This document shows, piece by piece, positions 1 through 8,389 of a stretch of DNA of 44,201 nt. Both the position numbers and the translations under genes were made by a program. This DNA is from an uncultured Hyphomicrobiales bacterium (lineage in GTDB: Bacteria; Pseudomonadota; Alphaproteobacteria; Rhizobiales; Beijerinckiaceae): assembly GCA_903861645.1 (NCBI GenBank), contig CAIOVE010000059.1:1-44201 (forward strand). Reading direction: 5' to 3'. The notes under the pieces are model-generated. The model saw only the letters and a program-made list of their open reading frames with translations. It did no database searches and was not told the DNA's origin. Each line of letters starts with the position of its first letter. Within the stretch, counting starts at the first letter, position 1.

Positions 1-58
1 CGCTGGGATAGCGCAAACGGCTTCGATCATAACGCGCGCGATTTTCGTTGGTCCACAT
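1..58 (-). CDS. IS5-family transposase, N-terminal 19 residues (partial)
   Basis: The minus strand opens with ATG at 58 and reads MWTNENRARYDRSRLRYPS before leaving the window. This matches the usual start of a common group of IS5-family DDE transposases, in which an R-Y-D-R-S-x-L-R-Y-P-S segment precedes the 'DLTDxEW' region. A strong ribosome site, GGAGGGG, lies about 6 bases upstream of the ATG. The catalytic domain is off-window, so it cannot be said whether the element is intact. Identity rests on this short but characteristic N-terminus. Confidence 0.7.
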   Translation of the reverse strand, partial: MWTNENRARYDRSRLRYPS

Positions 59-123
59 CAGCGACCCCTCCGAATCAGGTCGCCTCTCTTGAATCACAAA
101 CGATTCATTCGATTCAAGAACTC
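1..123 (-). mobile_element. IS5-like insertion sequence, end portion
   Basis: Partial element running off the left edge. It holds the first codons of an IS5-family transposase on the minus strand, plus about 65 bases of leader. The leader contains a perfect 8-base inverted repeat, CTTGAATC (88-95) with GATTCAAG (111-118), of the kind found near IS ends. The outer boundary is inferred at about 120-125 from the drop in repeat structure; no target duplication can be checked because the other end is outside the window. Confidence 0.6.
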
Positions 124-144
124 ATCGGACAGACACTAAGAGAT

Positions 145-621
145 TTAGATGAACGCGCCCATGAAGACGTCGGGGCCAAATTTTCCCTGCTCGCTCGATT
201 GCAAATCGGCCAGCGCGATGGCTTCCGCCAGCGAGCGCTTTTCGAGCGTCGCCAGCGCCGCCTCGTGCGCCTCGCTCAGGATCGCGCGCAACGCGCAGCT
301 CGATTCCTCGACGCAATCCTCGCAACGGCGGTAGGCGGTCCGCGACAGGCACGGCAGAGGCGCGACGGGACCGTCGATCTGCCGCATGACCGTCGCAAGA
401 CTCAATTCCGCGGGATCGACATCGAGAAAATAGCCGCCTTCCTTGCCGCGGCGACTGGCGAGGAAGCCGGCGCGCTTGAGATCGATCATGATCTGTTCGA
501 GGAAGGCGCTGGGTATGCCTTCCTGTTCGGCGAGCAACCGCGTCGAACGCGCGACGCCGCGCCCAAGCTTGGCCAGTCTGATGAGCGCCTTGAGCGCGTA
601 ACGCGAGCGTTGGGAAATCAT
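145..621 (-). CDS. Rrf2-family transcriptional regulator with Cys cluster
   Basis: A 158-residue DNA-binding protein of the Rrf2/IscR superfamily. Residues 1-60 carry the winged helix-turn-helix typical of the family (ISQRSRYALKAL start, then the RRGKEGGYFL wing). A cysteine group follows at C91, C100, C103 and C109, in the region where IscR, NsrR and RirA bind an Fe-S cluster. The spacing is not that of IscR, so the ligand is unknown: Fe-S sensing is likely, but thiol or metal sensing is possible. The ATG at 621 is preferred over an upstream in-frame TTG at 642 because the protein then starts at the conserved helix and has GGAG upstream. The gene stands alone between the MBL gene and the IS5 end; its target is not evident. 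Confidence 0.85.
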   Translation of the reverse strand: MISQRSRYALKALIRLAKLGRGVARSTRLLAEQEGIPSAFLEQIMIDLKRAGFLASRRGKEGGYFLDVDPAELSLATVMRQIDGPVAPLPCLSRTAYRRCEDCVEESSCALRAILSEAHEAALATLEKRSLAEAIALADLQSSEQGKFGPDVFMGAFI

Positions 622-659
622 GCGGATCGTCTCCGCGCACAAATTAATCCGACCGTGGC

Positions 660-683
660 GATAAGAAAAGGCCGGAGGCTTTT
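660..683 (-). terminator. Possible rho-independent terminator after the MBL operon
   Basis: On the minus strand an AAAAG/CTTTT-anchored stem with inner CC/GG pairing and a one-base bulge (666-683) is followed by a T-rich run (TTTTCTT). It lies about 75 bases past the MBL-hydrolase stop and just before the Rrf2 start. The stem is weak, so the call is tentative. Confidence 0.35.
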
Positions 684-758
684 ATGTCGCGGGCGGCCAG
701 CCAGTTCTCGAGTGCGACAAAAAATCAGAAAACAGGTGAAACATATTGAAATAAAGCA

Positions 759-1550
759 CTATTCTAAAATCAATCCGTCAAAAGCCGGTTCGATATGCGC
801 CGGCAGTTCGGATCGGAGCGTCGCGAAATCAACCTCCGAACTCAGGTTCGTCAGCACGGCGCGCTTGGGCCGCATCAGGCGTATCAGCTCCAGCGCTTCC
901 TCGACGCACAGATGCGTTGGGTGGCGCTTGTAGCGAAGCGCGTCGATCACCCAGAGATCGAGCCCCTCGAACGCGTCGAGACTTTCCGGCGGAATACGCA
1001 CGAGATCGGGCGAATAGGCCACATCGCCGAAGCGAAACCCGAGCGCGTCGATTTCGCCATGGTCGAGGCGGATCGGCAACGCCTCGATCAGACCGCCCTC
1101 GCCCGCGATGACCACCGGCTCGCGATCGGCGATGCGTCGCTCGCGCAACAAAGGCGGATAGAGACTGCCATCGGGGCAATCAAACAGATAATCGAACGAG
1201 CGCCGGATCACCTTGCTGGTGGGATCGTCCATCCAGGCGTCGAGCAATTTGTGGCGATGCAGAACCACGGGCCGCACGTCGTCGATGCCGTGGATATGGT
1301 CGGCGTGGGCGTGGGTGAACAGGATGGCGTCGAGCGCGTCGACCTCCGCGTCCAGCAACTGTTCGCGCAGGTCGGGCGACGTATCGACCAATACGCGCGT
1401 CGTGCCATCGGGACCATCCTGCTCGACCAGAATGGAGCAACGGCGGCGGCGATTGCGCGGGTTGGTCGGATCGCAGACGCCCCAGCCCTGCGCGACGCGC
1501 GGCACACCGGCGGACGAGCCGCAGCCGAGGATGCGCAGGCGCGGGCTCAC
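759..1550 (-). CDS. MBL-fold metal-dependent hydrolase (PhnP-like)
   Basis: A 263-residue metallo-beta-lactamase-fold protein. It begins PRLRILGCGSSAGVPR, typical of the PhnP/RNase Z-like branch, and carries the metal-binding H-x-H-x-D-H at H80-A-H82-A-D84-H85. Further conserved histidines lie near 'LDHGEIDALGF' and in 'HPTHLCVEEAL'. The likely role is cytoplasmic phosphodiesterase activity, possibly on cyclic phosphate or nucleotide-derived esters, but the substrate is not known. The start is GTG at 1550, which overlaps the tatD stop as GTGA; a longer open frame upstream is only a shadow inside tatD. It is the last gene of the Dac-tmk-holB-metG-tatD operon, an order common in Rhizobiales. 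Confidence 0.88.
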   Translation of the reverse strand: MSPRLRILGCGSSAGVPRVAQGWGVCDPTNPRNRRRRCSILVEQDGPDGTTRVLVDTSPDLREQLLDAEVDALDAILFTHAHADHIHGIDDVRPVVLHRHKLLDAWMDDPTSKVIRRSFDYLFDCPDGSLYPPLLRERRIADREPVVIAGEGGLIEALPIRLDHGEIDALGFRFGDVAYSPDLVRIPPESLDAFEGLDLWVIDALRYKRHPTHLCVEEALELIRLMRPKRAVLTNLSSEVDFATLRSELPAHIEPAFDGLILE

Positions 1551-2332
1551 GCGGGCGCCGCCGGCATTTTCGCGAACAGCCGCAGCGCGTTCGCCGTGGT
1601 GACGCGGGCGATTTCCGCGGCGTCGACGCCCTTCACCCCGGCGAGGACGGCGGCCGTGTCGGCGACGAAGGCCGGTTCGTTGCGCTTGCCGCGATGCGGC
1701 ACGGGCGCGAGAAACGGCGCGTCCGTCTCCACGAGCATGCGGTCGAACGGAACATCGCGGGCGATGGCGCGCAGGTCTTCCGAGTTCTTGAAGGTCAGCA
1801 CGCCGGAAAACGAGATCGTCAGGCCAAGCTCCAGCCCCGTCAGCGCCAGCGCGCGACTGGAGGTGAAGCAATGCAGGAGGGCCTTGAAGGCCCCCTTGCC
1901 CATTTCGTCGCGCAGGATGCGCGCCATGTCGTCGTCGGCGTCGCGCGAATGAATGACCAGCGGCAGACCCGTTTGCCGCGCCGCGCCAATATGCGTCCGG
2001 AACACGCGCTCCGCCACGTCGCGCGGGCTCTTGTCGTAGTGATAATCGAGCCCGGCCTCGCCGATGCCGACACAGCGCGGATGCGCGGCCAGATCCACCA
2101 GTTGCGCGACCGTCGTGTCCGGCTCCTCGTGGGCGCGATGCGGATGCGTGCCCACCGTGAACCAGACGGCGTCATGCGCCTCGGCGATGGCGCGATAGGT
2201 GTCGTATTTGGCAACCGAGGTCGCGATGGTGATCATGCGCCCGACGCCCGCGGCGCGCGCGCGCGCCAGCACGGCGTCGCGTTCGGCCGCGAGTTCGGGA
2301 AAGTCGAGATGGCAGTGGGAATCGATCAGCAT
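1547..2332 (-). CDS. tatD: TatD-family metal-dependent DNase/hydrolase
   Basis: A 261-residue TIM-barrel hydrolase of the TatD (YcfH/YjjV) family, associated with 3'-5' exonuclease activity and DNA repair, with weaker links to protein quality control. Metal-site motifs are all present: H6 and H8 in 'LIDSHCHLD', the Glu in 'GIGEAGLDY', the His in 'LPLVIHSRDAD', the His in 'LLHCFTSS', and the Asp in 'LVETDAPFLAP', followed by 'PHRGKRNEP'. Length is normal. The start codon overlaps the metG stop (ATGA) and the stop overlaps the GTG of the MBL gene, indicating translational coupling. Which TatD paralogue group it belongs to cannot be decided by eye. Confidence 0.93.
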   Translation of the reverse strand: MLIDSHCHLDFPELAAERDAVLARARAAGVGRMITIATSVAKYDTYRAIAEAHDAVWFTVGTHPHRAHEEPDTTVAQLVDLAAHPRCVGIGEAGLDYHYDKSPRDVAERVFRTHIGAARQTGLPLVIHSRDADDDMARILRDEMGKGAFKALLHCFTSSRALALTGLELGLTISFSGVLTFKNSEDLRAIARDVPFDRMLVETDAPFLAPVPHRGKRNEPAFVADTAAVLAGVKGVDAAEIARVTTANALRLFAKMPAAPA

Positions 2333-3921
2333 CAGCCCTTGGCCTTGCCCTTCGGCGCGCCCTTGGCGGCGGGAGCTTCCTCCGGCTCGACATAGCGCGG
2401 GAAGATCGGCGCGGGCGGCGGCAGCGCGGCGCCAGCGGCGAGCTTGTGGCCAGCGCCCGCGTGGGCGAACTGGCGATGCTCGACGTCAACGGCGAGAAGA
2501 TCCAGAAACTTGCCCGCCGCCGTCGGGATGAACGGCTGGGCGAGCAGCGCGACGTTGCGCAGGGTTTCCGCGGTGGTCCACAGGACTGTCGCCATGCGGG
2601 CCGGATCGGTCTTGGCCTGTTTCCAGGGTTCCTCGGCGGCGAAATACCGGTTGGCGTCGGCGACGACCTTCCAGATTTCCGCCAGCACGACGTGCAGGGC
2701 GTAATCGCCCATGGCGGCGCGCGCCTTGTCCGCCAGCGCCCAGGCGTCGGCGAGCAGCGTCTCGTCCGCGGCGGTCAGCGCGCCCGGCGTCGGCGCCCTG
2801 CCCTCGCAATTGCGCGCGATCATCGACAGCGAACGCTGCGCGAGATTGCCAAGGTCGTTGGCGAGATCGGCGTTGGTGCGGTTGACGATGGCCTCGTGCG
2901 AGTAATTGCCGTCCTGACCGAAGGGCACCTCGCGCAGGAAGAAATAACGCGTCTGGTCGACGCCGTAATGCTCGGCCATCGCGATGGGATCGACCACGTT
3001 GCCGAGCGACTTCGACATTTTCTCGCCCTTGCTGAAAAGAAAGCCGTGGGCGACGATCTGCTTTGGCACGGGGATTTGCGCCGACATGAGAAACGCCGGC
3101 CAGAACACCGCGTGAAAGCGCGTGATGTCCTTGCCGATCACGTGCGCGTCGGCGGGCCAGTATTTGCCGCGCGGCCCGTCCAGATCGGGATAGCCGCAGG
3201 CGGTCAGATAGTTGGTGAGCGCGTCAACCCACACATACATGACGTGGCGGCTGTCGCCCGGCACCGGCACGCCCCAGTCGAAGGTGGTGCGGCTGATCGA
3301 CAGGTTGGCGAGACCACGATTCACGAAGGCCTTGATCTCGTTGAAATACTTCTCGGGCGTGACGAAATTCGGGTTGTCGGCGTAGTGCTTCAGCAGCCGG
3401 TCGCCGTAGGCCGACAGGCGGAAGAAGTAGCTCTCCTCGGCGACCCATTCGACCGGCGTGCCTTGCGGCGACAGCTTCTGGCCATTCGGCCCCTCGGCGA
3501 GTTCGCCGACGTCGTAATAGGCCTCGTCGCGGACCGAGTACCAGCCCTCGTATTTCGACAGGTAGATGTCGCCCGCCGCGGCCATCTTTTCCCAGATGGC
3601 GGTCGAGGCGCGGTAGTGACGGGCCTCGGTCGTGCGCACGATGTCGTCGGCGCGCGCGTTGAGCACGTCGCCCATGCGCTGGAATTGCGCTGCGGTGCGG
3701 TCGGCAAGCTGGCGGGCGCTCAGGCCCTCGCGCTGGGCCGTCTGCTGCATCTTGAGGCCATGCTCGTCCATGCCTGTGACGAACAGCACGTCGCGGCCAT
3801 CGAGCCGCATGAATCGTTGAATGGCGTCCGTGGCGATGCGTTCATAGGCGTGGCCGATGTGCGGCGCGCCGTTGGCGTAGGGAATCGCGGTGGTGACGTA
3901 AAAGGTCTTGGGCGAGGCCAT
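2332..3921 (-). CDS. metG: Methionine--tRNA ligase
   Basis: A class I aminoacyl-tRNA synthetase of 529 residues that charges initiator and elongator tRNA-Met in the cytoplasm. The signature HIGH is at 21-24 and KMSKS at 301-305, with the catalytic Rossmann fold between and the helical anticodon-binding domain after about 370. The protein lacks the four-cysteine zinc knuckle of E. coli MetRS (the region after 'GWYSVRDEAYYDVGE' has no CxxC pairs). It also has no C-terminal EMAP/tRNA-binding domain; the tail is a short Ala/Lys-rich stretch. This compact form is usual in alphaproteobacteria. The gene follows holB by 43 bases and overlaps tatD by 4. Confidence 0.97.
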   Translation of the reverse strand: MASPKTFYVTTAIPYANGAPHIGHAYERIATDAIQRFMRLDGRDVLFVTGMDEHGLKMQQTAQREGLSARQLADRTAAQFQRMGDVLNARADDIVRTTEARHYRASTAIWEKMAAAGDIYLSKYEGWYSVRDEAYYDVGELAEGPNGQKLSPQGTPVEWVAEESYFFRLSAYGDRLLKHYADNPNFVTPEKYFNEIKAFVNRGLANLSISRTTFDWGVPVPGDSRHVMYVWVDALTNYLTACGYPDLDGPRGKYWPADAHVIGKDITRFHAVFWPAFLMSAQIPVPKQIVAHGFLFSKGEKMSKSLGNVVDPIAMAEHYGVDQTRYFFLREVPFGQDGNYSHEAIVNRTNADLANDLGNLAQRSLSMIARNCEGRAPTPGALTAADETLLADAWALADKARAAMGDYALHVVLAEIWKVVADANRYFAAEEPWKQAKTDPARMATVLWTTAETLRNVALLAQPFIPTAAGKFLDLLAVDVEHRQFAHAGAGHKLAAGAALPPPAPIFPRYVEPEEAPAAKGAPKGKAKG

Positions 3922-3964
3922 CTGAATTCCAGAGTCATCGCCGAAGCCGCGGACCCTGGCGGGG

Positions 3965-5044
3965 TCAGCGCCGGGCCGCCTCCTCGGCGGCCGCCAGATC
4001 GGCGAAAATCGACAGGATGAGCGGACGTTTATCGAGGTTCAGGGCCTCGGTTTCGCGGACCGCGTCGCGCACTTTTTCCCATACCTCCGCATAGCGCGCA
4101 AGGCGCGCGGGCGGCAGATCGCCATGGATGCGCTCGTCCAGCCAGTCGAGCACGCGCTCGATGGTGGATTCATAATCCTCCAGCTGGCCGGCGAAGCTGA
4201 CCTTGTCGCCGAGGTCGTGCACCTCGCGCCAGTTCACGCGCGGCAGGCCGTCGAGCAGCTTTTGCAACCGGCGCTCGAAGGCCAGCCTGTCGGCGTCGAG
4301 CAGCCGCAGCGCGCGCCGAACCGACCCCCTGCCCAGCCCGCTCGCGGCGGCGATTTCCGCGCCGAATTCCGTCCAGGGTTCGCCAAGCGCGGTAATCGCC
4401 CGCGCGACATCATCGGACTCGAGCGGTTGCATCATCAGCAGGCGCGAGCGCGACCGGATGGTCGGCAGTATCTGACCGGGCCGTTGCGCGATGAACAGAA
4501 AGAGCGACCGCGGCGGCGGCTCCTCGATGATCTTGAGCAGCGCGTTGGCGCTCGATTTGTTGAGCTCCTCGGCGCAATCGACGATGCACACGCGCCAGCC
4601 ACCGGACGCGGAAGCCATGTGAAACATGGCGGAGGCCGCGCGCACGTCATCGACCCTGATCTCGGTGAAATGCTTGGGCGGCTTGGCCTTCGCGTTCCAC
4701 TCACGCCGGAGGACGCAGAGATCGCCGAGCGCGAGACTTTCGACCTTCGCCACGATGGGATGATCGTCTGGCACCTCAAGGGTTCGCGCGTTGACGACCT
4801 CGGGCGCGCGAGGGTCGGGATGCGCGAACAGGAAGCGGGCGAAACGCCAGGCAAGCGTCGCCTTGCCGATGCCTTCCGGGCCGCCCAGAATCCACGATTG
4901 AGGCAGGCGACCGCTTCGATAAGCCTCCAGCAGAGCCTGCTCGGCGGCTTCGTTGCCAAAGAAAACGGTTGTCGCGCGCGGGTGCGGCGCGCCTTCGAGC
5001 GCGTCGCTTTCCGGCGCCGCGACGTCGTCCCGCTTGCGCTTCAT
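3965..5044 (-). CDS. holB: DNA polymerase III subunit delta'
   Basis: The delta' subunit (359 residues) of the clamp-loader complex, which opens the beta sliding clamp and places it on primed DNA. The AAA+ core carries a Walker-A-like GGPEGIGK at 54-61 and the sensor-1 region 'NALLKIIEEPP'. The 'TIRSRSRLL' segment replaces the usual SRC motif with SRS. As in other delta' proteins the zinc cysteines of DnaX are absent. The start overlaps the tmk stop by 4 bases (ATGA); the tmk-holB pairing is widely conserved. Length is typical for alphaproteobacteria. Confidence 0.95.
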   Translation of the reverse strand: MKRKRDDVAAPESDALEGAPHPRATTVFFGNEAAEQALLEAYRSGRLPQSWILGGPEGIGKATLAWRFARFLFAHPDPRAPEVVNARTLEVPDDHPIVAKVESLALGDLCVLRREWNAKAKPPKHFTEIRVDDVRAASAMFHMASASGGWRVCIVDCAEELNKSSANALLKIIEEPPPRSLFLFIAQRPGQILPTIRSRSRLLMMQPLESDDVARAITALGEPWTEFGAEIAAASGLGRGSVRRALRLLDADRLAFERRLQKLLDGLPRVNWREVHDLGDKVSFAGQLEDYESTIERVLDWLDERIHGDLPPARLARYAEVWEKVRDAVRETEALNLDKRPLILSIFADLAAAEEAARR

Positions 5045-5736
5045 GGCGCGTCCACCGTGTCGGATGGTTCGCCCGCGCGCGACGCGAGCCAGCGCGCCGG
5101 GCGCAGCTTGCGATTGACCGTTGTCCAGATGTCGCGCGCGACAAGCTCGGGCGTCTGATCGGCGTTGATCGTGACGCAGCGCTCGGGCTCACGCGCCGCG
5201 ATGGCGAGAAACGCCTCGCGCAGGCCGCGGTGAAAGGCGAAATCCTGCTTTTCGAAACGGTCCGCGCCCTCCGCGCCGCGCCGCGCCGCCGCGCGCGCGA
5301 CGCCCGTTTCCGGCGGCAGGTCGAGGATAAGCGTCAGGTCGGGCATGTCCTCGCCGACCACCACCTTTTCGAGCATGCGCAGCAAGGCCGGGTCGACCTT
5401 GCCTTGAGCGCCCTGATAGGCGCGCGTCGAATCGACGAAACGATCGCATACCACCCAAGCGCTCCGCGCCAGCGACGGACGAATAAGCGCGTCCAGATGG
5501 TCGATGCGCGCCGCCGAAAAAACCATCGCCTCCGCCGTTGGACCAAGCGGCTCGACGAGACCAGAGAGCAACGCCTTGCGCAATTGCTCCGCGCCGGGGG
5601 AACCGCCCGGCTCGCGCGTGGTGACGCATTCAATGCCCAGTTCGGCCAACCTGTCGGCGAGGAGCCGCGCCTGCGTGGATTTGCCGGCGCCCTCGCCGCC
5701 CTCGAGCGTGATGAATCGTCCCCTTCGCTCGCTCAT
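5041..5736 (-). CDS. tmk: Thymidylate kinase
   Basis: A 231-residue kinase that phosphorylates dTMP to dTDP, an essential step for DNA synthesis. The P-loop GGEGAGKS lies at 13-20, the DRFVDST motif (dTMP binding) near 100, and an Arg-rich lid segment 'RRGAEGADRFEKQ' near 150-165. The ATG at 5736 begins MSERRGRFITLEGGEG, matching family starts; the much longer open frame upstream overlaps the carboxypeptidase gene and is not used. Five bases separate it from the upstream gene and its stop overlaps holB. The C-terminal about 20 residues (after 'NRKLRPARW') extend slightly past most homologues. Confidence 0.95.
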   Translation of the reverse strand: MSERRGRFITLEGGEGAGKSTQARLLADRLAELGIECVTTREPGGSPGAEQLRKALLSGLVEPLGPTAEAMVFSAARIDHLDALIRPSLARSAWVVCDRFVDSTRAYQGAQGKVDPALLRMLEKVVVGEDMPDLTLILDLPPETGVARAAARRGAEGADRFEKQDFAFHRGLREAFLAIAAREPERCVTINADQTPELVARDIWTTVNRKLRPARWLASRAGEPSDTVDAP

Positions 5737-5741
5737 ATCGC

Positions 5742-6935
5742 CTAGCGCTTGAATACGTAGGTCTGGATCAGGCCGCGGCCGAGCTCCAGCGACGCGTCGA
5801 AGGCGCGGCGATAGAGCGGACCTAGCGGCACGCTTTCGCCCGCTTTGAGGGGCAGTTCGACCGCCAGCGTCTGGCCGCGAAATATCCTGAGACGCGCCAG
5901 TTCGCGGCCTTGCTCGACCGGCGCGGGAATGGGGCCTTCGTAAACAACCCGCGCGCTCAATCGTTCCGTCGCGCCGCGCGGCACGAGGATGCGCACGTCG
6001 CGATCGGTCACGAGCGGCACATCCATGGTCGCGCCGCCATAAAGCCGCGCCGCGCCGACGCTGTCGCCCGCCGCGAAAACGGGCTTGGTCTCGAAGGAGC
6101 GAAATCCCCATTCGAGAATCTTGCGCGCTTCGTCGGCGCGGTCCTTGGCGTTGCGCATGCCATACATGGCGAGGATCAAGCGTTGTCCGTTTTGGACGGC
6201 CGAAGCGACGATCTGGAATCCGCTGGCCTCGTCGATATTACCTGTCTTGAGACCGTCCGCGCCGATGCCCATCGTCAGCAGCGGATTGCGATTCTGTTGC
6301 TTGATCTTGCTCCAGGTGAACTCCTTCTCGCTAAAATAGCGATAGAGGTCCGGGTAGGTCTTGATGACATGATCCGCGAGCATCGCCATCTCGCGCGGCG
6401 TGACTTTTTGGCCGGGGTCGTCCTTGCCCCACGCGTTCCTGAACGATAGATGCGTCAGGCCCAGTTCCGTCGCGCGCTGGTTCATCCGCTGCGCGAAGGC
6501 CTGCTCCGTGCCAGCGACGCCCTCGGCCAGAATGATGGCGGCGTCGTTGCCCGAGTCGATCACGAGGCCGCGAATGAGATCCTCGATCTTGATGCGCGAA
6601 TTCAGCGCCGCGAACATGCTCGATCCGCGCGCCATCGCGCCGCCGGTGCGCCACGCGTTCTCACTGACCGTGAATTCATCCTCGAGCTTCAACCGCCCCT
6701 CGGCGATCTCGCGAAAGACGATCTCGACCGTCATGAGCTTGGCTGTCGAGGCCGGCGTCACCGGCGCGTCGGCGCCCTTTTCCAGCAAGGTCGAATGGGT
6801 GTCGGCGTCGATGAGGATGACGTTGGGCGCCGACGTCTGGAAGGCGGCTGTCTGCGCGCGCGCGCCGATGTCGCCGGGACCGGCGAGCGAAACGACCGCG
6901 CAAATGGCGATGAAGCGAAACAGGCTGTGGCGCAA
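5742..6935 (-). CDS. D-alanyl-D-alanine carboxypeptidase (DacC/DacF type, PBP5-like)
   Basis: A 397-residue serine peptidase (S11 family) that removes the terminal D-Ala of peptidoglycan pentapeptides in the periplasm. The three penicillin-binding motifs are intact: S63-TA-K66, S128-G-N130 and K230-TG. A PBP5-type beta-rich C-terminal domain follows, and the last about 20 residues may form an amphipathic membrane anchor. A TTG at 6935 is chosen as start: it has GAGG five bases upstream and opens a clean signal peptide (RHSLFRFIAICAVVSLAG...GARA, cut before QTAAF). The in-frame ATG at 6995 would add a Pro-rich stretch ahead of the signal. It heads the tmk-holB-metG operon after RlpA. Confidence 0.92.
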   Translation of the reverse strand: MRHSLFRFIAICAVVSLAGPGDIGARAQTAAFQTSAPNVILIDADTHSTLLEKGADAPVTPASTAKLMTVEIVFREIAEGRLKLEDEFTVSENAWRTGGAMARGSSMFAALNSRIKIEDLIRGLVIDSGNDAAIILAEGVAGTEQAFAQRMNQRATELGLTHLSFRNAWGKDDPGQKVTPREMAMLADHVIKTYPDLYRYFSEKEFTWSKIKQQNRNPLLTMGIGADGLKTGNIDEASGFQIVASAVQNGQRLILAMYGMRNAKDRADEARKILEWGFRSFETKPVFAAGDSVGAARLYGGATMDVPLVTDRDVRILVPRGATERLSARVVYEGPIPAPVEQGRELARLRIFRGQTLAVELPLKAGESVPLGPLYRRAFDASLELGRGLIQTYVFKR

Positions 6936-7028
6936 GCAATCCTCGGGCGAAGGCCATGGCGGGCAGGACGTCGACCCGCGCGGCGCAAAGTGCACCGCCC
7001 CTCCCCTTAAATCAATGCAAAAAGCCGA

Positions 7029-8039
7029 CTATTCGCGACGCGCGTGGATCGTGCCGTCGCTGGCGAAGGGTCCATGACGCGGGGCCGAATTCACCGTGGC
7101 GGGCGCGGCGTAGAACGTCAGCGAGGCCGAACGACGCGGCGGCGGGCCAGCCGCGATGGGCGTCGCGGCGCCGGGGATCGTGCCGAGATCGAAGGGGCGC
7201 GAGGGCGGCAGCGGCGCGTTGACCGGCAACACCGATGTCCGGCTGGGAACCGGCGCGGAATCGGCCTCCTCGATCGGCGCTTGGCGGGGGGCGGCGATGG
7301 CGACGGGGCGCGGTTCGACTGGCCGCGGTTGTGGCGCGATGGGCGGCGCGCTCGCGACCATGACCGGGCGCGCGACGGGCGACGATCCATCCAGCGAGGC
7401 GGGCGCGCCATCGGTGCGCAGCGACGCCATGAGCATGTTGTCGTCCGAGCCTTCAAGGCCGGCGCGGCCAACGTAGTCCACCTTAACGCGGGCCGTGCCC
7501 ATGCGACGGAAATCGAGCGCCTCGGCGACGCGTTGCGACACGTCGAGCACGCGTCCGCCATGATAGGGACCGCGGTCGTTCACGCGCACGATGATCGAGC
7601 GGCCGTTGCTCATGTTCGTGACGCGGGCGTAACTCGGCAACGGCATGGTCGGATGCGCGGCCGACACCGACGACATATCGAAAACCTCGCCGTTCGCCGT
7701 CTTGCGACCATGGAAAGCCGAACCATAATACGAGGCCATGCCGACCTGGCTCTCATGCGGGGTTTCGCTCGGGTAATAGCGACGACCGGCGACCGTATAG
7801 GGTCGTCCGACAAGATACTGTCCGCCGCCGCGCGGCACGGCCTGGCCATCGGCGACGACGCGCGGGCTGGCCGGCCCATAGATCGAACTCGGGAAATATT
7901 CATTGCCGCGCGCGGAAACACGCTGCGCCGGCTGCTGGGCGCATCCACCCGCCGCGGCGGCCAGACACACCGACCAGAACCGCAGGGATCGACCCGTCGC
8001 GGGCAAGCGCGACGTCAAACGGGACAAGCTGACTACCAT
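7029..8039 (-). CDS. rlpA: RlpA-like septal ring lytic transglycosylase lipoprotein
   Basis: A 336-residue predicted outer-membrane lipoprotein. The ATG at 8039 gives an arginine-bearing signal peptide and a lipobox ending at C33 (LAAAAGGC). A double-psi beta-barrel domain spans about 98-190, with the family's acidic residues E118 in 'NGEVFD' and D155 in 'VRVNDRGPY'. RlpA enzymes cleave denuded glycan strands at the septum. The C-terminal about 140 residues are rich in Pro, Ala and Arg, and there is no recognisable SPOR domain, so recruitment to the septum would have to work differently. Its position just upstream of the D,D-carboxypeptidase gene fits a cell-wall role. A longer open frame upstream lacks signal-peptide features. 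Confidence 0.88.
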   Translation of the reverse strand: MVVSLSRLTSRLPATGRSLRFWSVCLAAAAGGCAQQPAQRVSARGNEYFPSSIYGPASPRVVADGQAVPRGGGQYLVGRPYTVAGRRYYPSETPHESQVGMASYYGSAFHGRKTANGEVFDMSSVSAAHPTMPLPSYARVTNMSNGRSIIVRVNDRGPYHGGRVLDVSQRVAEALDFRRMGTARVKVDYVGRAGLEGSDDNMLMASLRTDGAPASLDGSSPVARPVMVASAPPIAPQPRPVEPRPVAIAAPRQAPIEEADSAPVPSRTSVLPVNAPLPPSRPFDLGTIPGAATPIAAGPPPRRSASLTFYAAPATVNSAPRHGPFASDGTIHARRE

Positions 8040-8389
8040 CGTGTGGAACGCACTACTCAAAAGCCACGAACGAGGCGCCGGGCGAACCACGCCATCCCTC
8101 TCGGGCGACGCGATTTCCACGACGGGCCCGCCAGACGGCAAGCCATACGCACCGGTAAAATCACGCCATTCAAGTTGCAAAACCATTAACTCCGCGAGAA
8201 CGAGCCCAAAATAGGCTTGTTTTTTCAAAAGAAACTGATTCCGCAACCTTCGCGCTGATCCTGCTCAACTCGCCGGCCAGCCCGGCGCTTGTACCAATCC
8301 TCGTCCGATCACACAAACTTGACCTACTGTCAGGCAGGACGCCCGCCGATTGCGACCAAATTGCGGCGGGCATGGCGCCGCTTGTTCGT
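8040..8389. other. Intergenic region upstream of rlpA
   Basis: About 350 bases with no convincing gene. It must hold the minus-strand promoter of rlpA. The stretch at 8195-8245 is AT-rich, and on the minus strand a TATTTT could serve as a -10 box, but no good -35 partner is seen. A weak short stem (GAGCC/GGCTT around 8201-8219) with a following T-run on the plus strand has no gene to terminate. Nothing else stands out. Confidence 0.5.

Noticed and set aside
199-1952. Long plus-strand open frames opposite the Rrf2, MBL and TatD genes
   Set aside because: They are Arg/Ala/Asp-rich antisense shadows caused by high GC, while the minus-strand frames carry family motifs.
5041-6111. 356-residue extension of thymidylate kinase
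   Set aside because: The added part is antisense-like and Arg-rich and overlaps the carboxypeptidase; the ATG at 5736 matches the family start.
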